Both the position numbers and the translations under genes were made by a program. DNA of 64,000 nt from Stercorarius parasiticus (taxonomy: Eukaryota; Chordata; Aves; Charadriiformes; Stercorariidae), in contig VWZL01000670.1 of NCBI GenBank assembly GCA_013396915.1, forward strand, positions 376,986 through 440,985, in the 5' to 3' direction. Below are positions 61,331 through 64,000 of the stretch, piece after piece. Position 1 is the first letter of the stretch. Each line of letters begins with the position of its first letter. The notes below the pieces were generated by a model that was given only the letters and a program-made list of their open reading frames with translations, made no database searches and had not been told where the DNA came from.

Positions 61331-61799
61331 TATTCTAAAAAGAGCTATGTGTCAGGTCTGAGTGGATGAAAATGGTGTCCTCATGAACTTTAGATAGGGA
61401 ATCTTTAGAGAGTTTAGAGTGAATAGTTTCATATGGCTCTGAAGAAGGTTAAAACTTTAATTTCAGAGAAAACAGTTGCTTGGAAGGGATTTCTGAGTGC
61501 TACAGTATGAAGATAAGAGAAGAATGAGCTGATAGCTGGGAGTTGCAAGTGAAATAATGGGACATGTAGGTAAAATCATACCATTTCTAACATGGCAAAG
61601 ACTAGTCCATAAATAAGTTTAGGGGTAAATTGTCAGAAGAGAGAAAAGAGGACAAGGAGAGTACAGGTCATGAGAAAAATGGTGAGAAATTACGATACTG
61701 ATCGTGAAAGAAATCAAATGGCTGGGTAGAATGGAGGCATTGAGCAGCTAGAGGAGTCAAAGGAGGCAAACAGAAAAGAAACTTCTGAATCCATGGTCA

Positions 61800-61826
61800 A
61801 AAAAAAAAAAAAGAAAAGAAAACAAG
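61800..61826 (+). repeat. A-rich tract
   Basis: A run of A followed by agaaaagaaaac, in the plus strand beside the L2-like relic. Confidence 0.8.
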
Positions 61827-63151
61827 AGAGTTATTAGTTAAAGGAGGAAAAAGAGAGTGAAGCTAAAGTAAGGGTAATTTTGAGCAGTTCTTTAAAAATT
61901 GTCGATAAGAACCTCTTCTAGCTAGTTTACTTGAGATTTTTATTCCTTATGAGATATTGCTCTCATTTAAGATTTAGACAATTTTCACGGTGATGGACAT
62001 TTCACATATAGTGAACAACATATATTGCAATAAAAAAATCAAACATAGCAACAAGAACAGTTAGTCAAGCGTCTTGCAAGTCCTTTTTTATCACACCTTG
62101 AGACTCCTTGGTTGGACTTAAACTCTGCCAGATTGCCAGATGAAAGAAATTCGAAAGATAGAATCAGTCCTTCTATCTTGACATTGAATTTTTGACTTAG
62201 ATTTTAATAGCAGGGTCTTCACAGTAAGTGTTAACAGGCATGATAAGAAAATGGGGAGAATGCATGGATAACCAGGTGTGCAATCATCAGTGCTTTAAAA
62301 ATAATCACTATCAACAAATTACACTTAGACTCGAAGAGGCCTTGACTGAAGTGACTTAATCTCTAGGGATATATTCACTTTTGCAGGTGGTCCAGGAAAT
62401 GAGTTCCTATGGCTTATACTAACTGAACATTTTGGGTGCATTTCTCCCGGTCATAAGAAAAGGGTACTGCAGTAAAGACAGAGAGGATTGCTGTGAAATT
62501 CTTATTAGGAAGATATTGATGCAGTTTTCTGAGTTCTGATGGTGGGCTCATTGGTGTGCTAAACTGAAAAGTCATAACGGCAACAGTCCCAGTAGAATAT
62601 CTAGGATACAAATAATCTTGTGAAGCCCACATCTATATTCTCAATAGGAGTTGCAGAAATAACTTCCACCACATCTCAAAATATTTCTTCAGAGTAGATG
62701 AATTTCACCTACGTACCTTAATCACCTAATTTGTACCTACCCACACTTCAGGGATCTTCTGATGCTGGAGTTCCTTACACAGCGGGACATCTGTGCAGGC
62801 TTGCAGAGGGAGAGTGCCTGTTTCGGTGCTTGCTGGATTTCACAGCTAGTTATTTAACTGTATTGACTGGAAAAAGAATTTGATGGTCTGGTTTAAGCAA
62901 ACTGTTTGACAAAGTCAGGTTTTAAATGACCTAAATGTCTCCAAACTGTTTCTTTATGTGCTATATCATTTATGTGTGAATGTACTTCTAAATCCTGTTT
63001 CCACCTCATGATGTGGCTGCACAGAGGAGTTACAGCATCATCAATTAGGGTGCGTATATGCAGATACACCAAAGTGATTTCTTCCCCATGTATATATTCT
63101 AACCCTTCACTAAGGAAAAAAGAGATGTACTCCACTTTCCTTCAAAGGCAA

Positions 63152-63177
63152 ACTCTATTACTGCAAAGTAATAGAGT
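63152..63177. repeat. Perfect 11-bp hairpin with GCAA loop
   Basis: The arms actctattact and agtaatagagt enclose gcaa, a GNRA-type loop if transcribed from the plus strand. It lies in the upstream intergenic region. Confidence 0.9.
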
Positions 63178-63629
63178 ACACATGAATGCTTACTGCAATT
63201 ATCCAGTGAAGCCTTTGCATACTGGGAACCTGAGCTAAGTGGCAGCCTTTCTATTGACTTCAGTGATGACAGGATCATGTCCTATGCAAGTAACAAGACT
63301 AGAATCTTGACTGAGTGAGAATGAGGTATAAAATTAAAGTATCAGTTGCATTCAAATTTCAGTTGCAATGCAGCATTACTCCTAACAGTTACGTATAAGC
63401 ATGGGGCAAGAATAATCTGGTGGAATTTTGTACATCTAAAGGAAGAATTTGATGTGGTCTTCCTGCAGTAGCCCATTATCGAGTCAATAATATCTCCCTC
63501 CACAGGAAAAAAAAAAAGGTGCCCATCACCAGTATATAGTGATTAGGAAGTGATCGTGTAGTCTCATTTCTCTGCTCACATATTGACCAAGCCAGATAGG
63601 GACCAACTACATCTTTGAAATACAAACAT

Positions 63630-63830
63630 TGCTAGAGTTGACCCCTCAGCATAACCTCAATTATCTTCCCAAATATTGGGTGGCCTGACATTGGACAGTA
63701 ATTGGCTTTGCTAATACCATCTAAAGATGGGTTTTTGAGCAGGAGCCTAACTGCTGTTTAAGTAAAGCTGGCAAAATGCCCTTCTGAAGAGAGGCATTAA
63801 TTATCTTCATCAATAATGAGCTTAAGTGTC
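63630..63830 (-). mobile_element. Ancient L2-like LINE RT remnant (fingers region)
   Basis: One minus-strand frame reads LIIDEDN, stop, CLSSEGHFASFT, stop, TAVRLLLKNPSLDGISKANY and CPMSGHPIFGKIIEVMLRGQ. This parallels the L2-clade block in which LLKKPSLD is followed by NYRPVSNLPFLGKVIE. Two stops show decay. It is on the same strand as the 61.1-kb relic but about 2.4 kb away, too far for an uninterrupted element, so it is either a separate copy or one split by later insertion. Confidence 0.68.
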
Positions 63831-64000
63831 TCTCAGCTTGCTTTAACTACCCATGAATTTTTCATTTGGAAAGATGGAAAGAAGGCAGAACCATGTTCTA
63901 CCCTTCATGCATGAAACTAAGAGAGGTCTAGCCGTGTTCACCGAATGAATTTTTTGTTCTTTGCCATCTCATTCCCTTCTTGAACAGCATTTTATCCAAC

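Larger units (their letters stand above)
61331..63629. other. Intergenic, no gene seen
   Basis: Between the two L2-like relics. The part up to about 61900 is purine-rich on plus and may belong to the same old repeat. It also holds the 63.15-kb hairpin. Nothing else recognised. Confidence 0.45.

Noticed and set aside
1..64000. CRISPR arrays, tRNA/rRNA genes, endogenous retrovirus LTRs or genes
   Set aside because: Looked for repeat-spacer regularity, cloverleaf-type genes, and paired LTRs with retroviral frames; none was recognised by eye. A weak LTR fragment could be missed without a search.

Overview
This is a vertebrate, almost certainly avian, genomic window. It holds several CR1 non-LTR retrotransposon copies with the bird-type 3' end (repeats of attctatga). 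Most of the sequence is AT-rich and non-coding, with one large CpG island. I saw no bacterial operon, CRISPR array, rRNA, tRNA or viral gene.

I can support only one host gene. On the minus strand at 55935-55869 lies a 67-nt coding first exon. It encodes a signal peptide starting MTAWRKFK, followed by a consensus splice donor (G|GTAAGA). The start, the hydrophobic core, the LLTAA end and the split glycine codon match what I remember of the start of CSMD1 (CUB and Sushi multiple domains 1). Positions 1-55868 would then be the 5' part of a very long CSMD1 intron 1, and 56320-64000 would be promoter-proximal and upstream flank. A CpG island surrounds the exon (about 54110-55870 and 56320-56600). 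A 342-base run of N (55978-56319) removes most of the 5'UTR and probably the core promoter.

The intron is ordinary AT-rich sequence carrying retroelement fossils of different ages. Younger bird-type CR1 copies lie at 8308-8612, 11897-13040, 21219-21610 and 35311-36290 (minus strand, sense to CSMD1). Another lies at 40887-41473 (plus strand, with an intact C-terminal reverse-transcriptase ORF and a likely 6-bp target duplication). Older, heavily decayed CR1/L3-like pieces are at 13570-14155 (plus), 18600-19015 (minus) and 37930-38290 (minus). A SINE-like tail is at 37085-37265. Upstream of the gene, two decayed L2-like reverse-transcriptase pieces are recognisable at 61040-61330 and 63630-63830 (minus).

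Smaller structures include a perfect 30-bp tandem duplication (31930-31989), four perfect short hairpins, a 55-nt pure-purine run, a 37-nt T tract and several microsatellites. I found no convincing new biological system. The most useful results are the CSMD1 first exon beside an unsequenced promoter gap, and the ancient L2/CR1 fossils.
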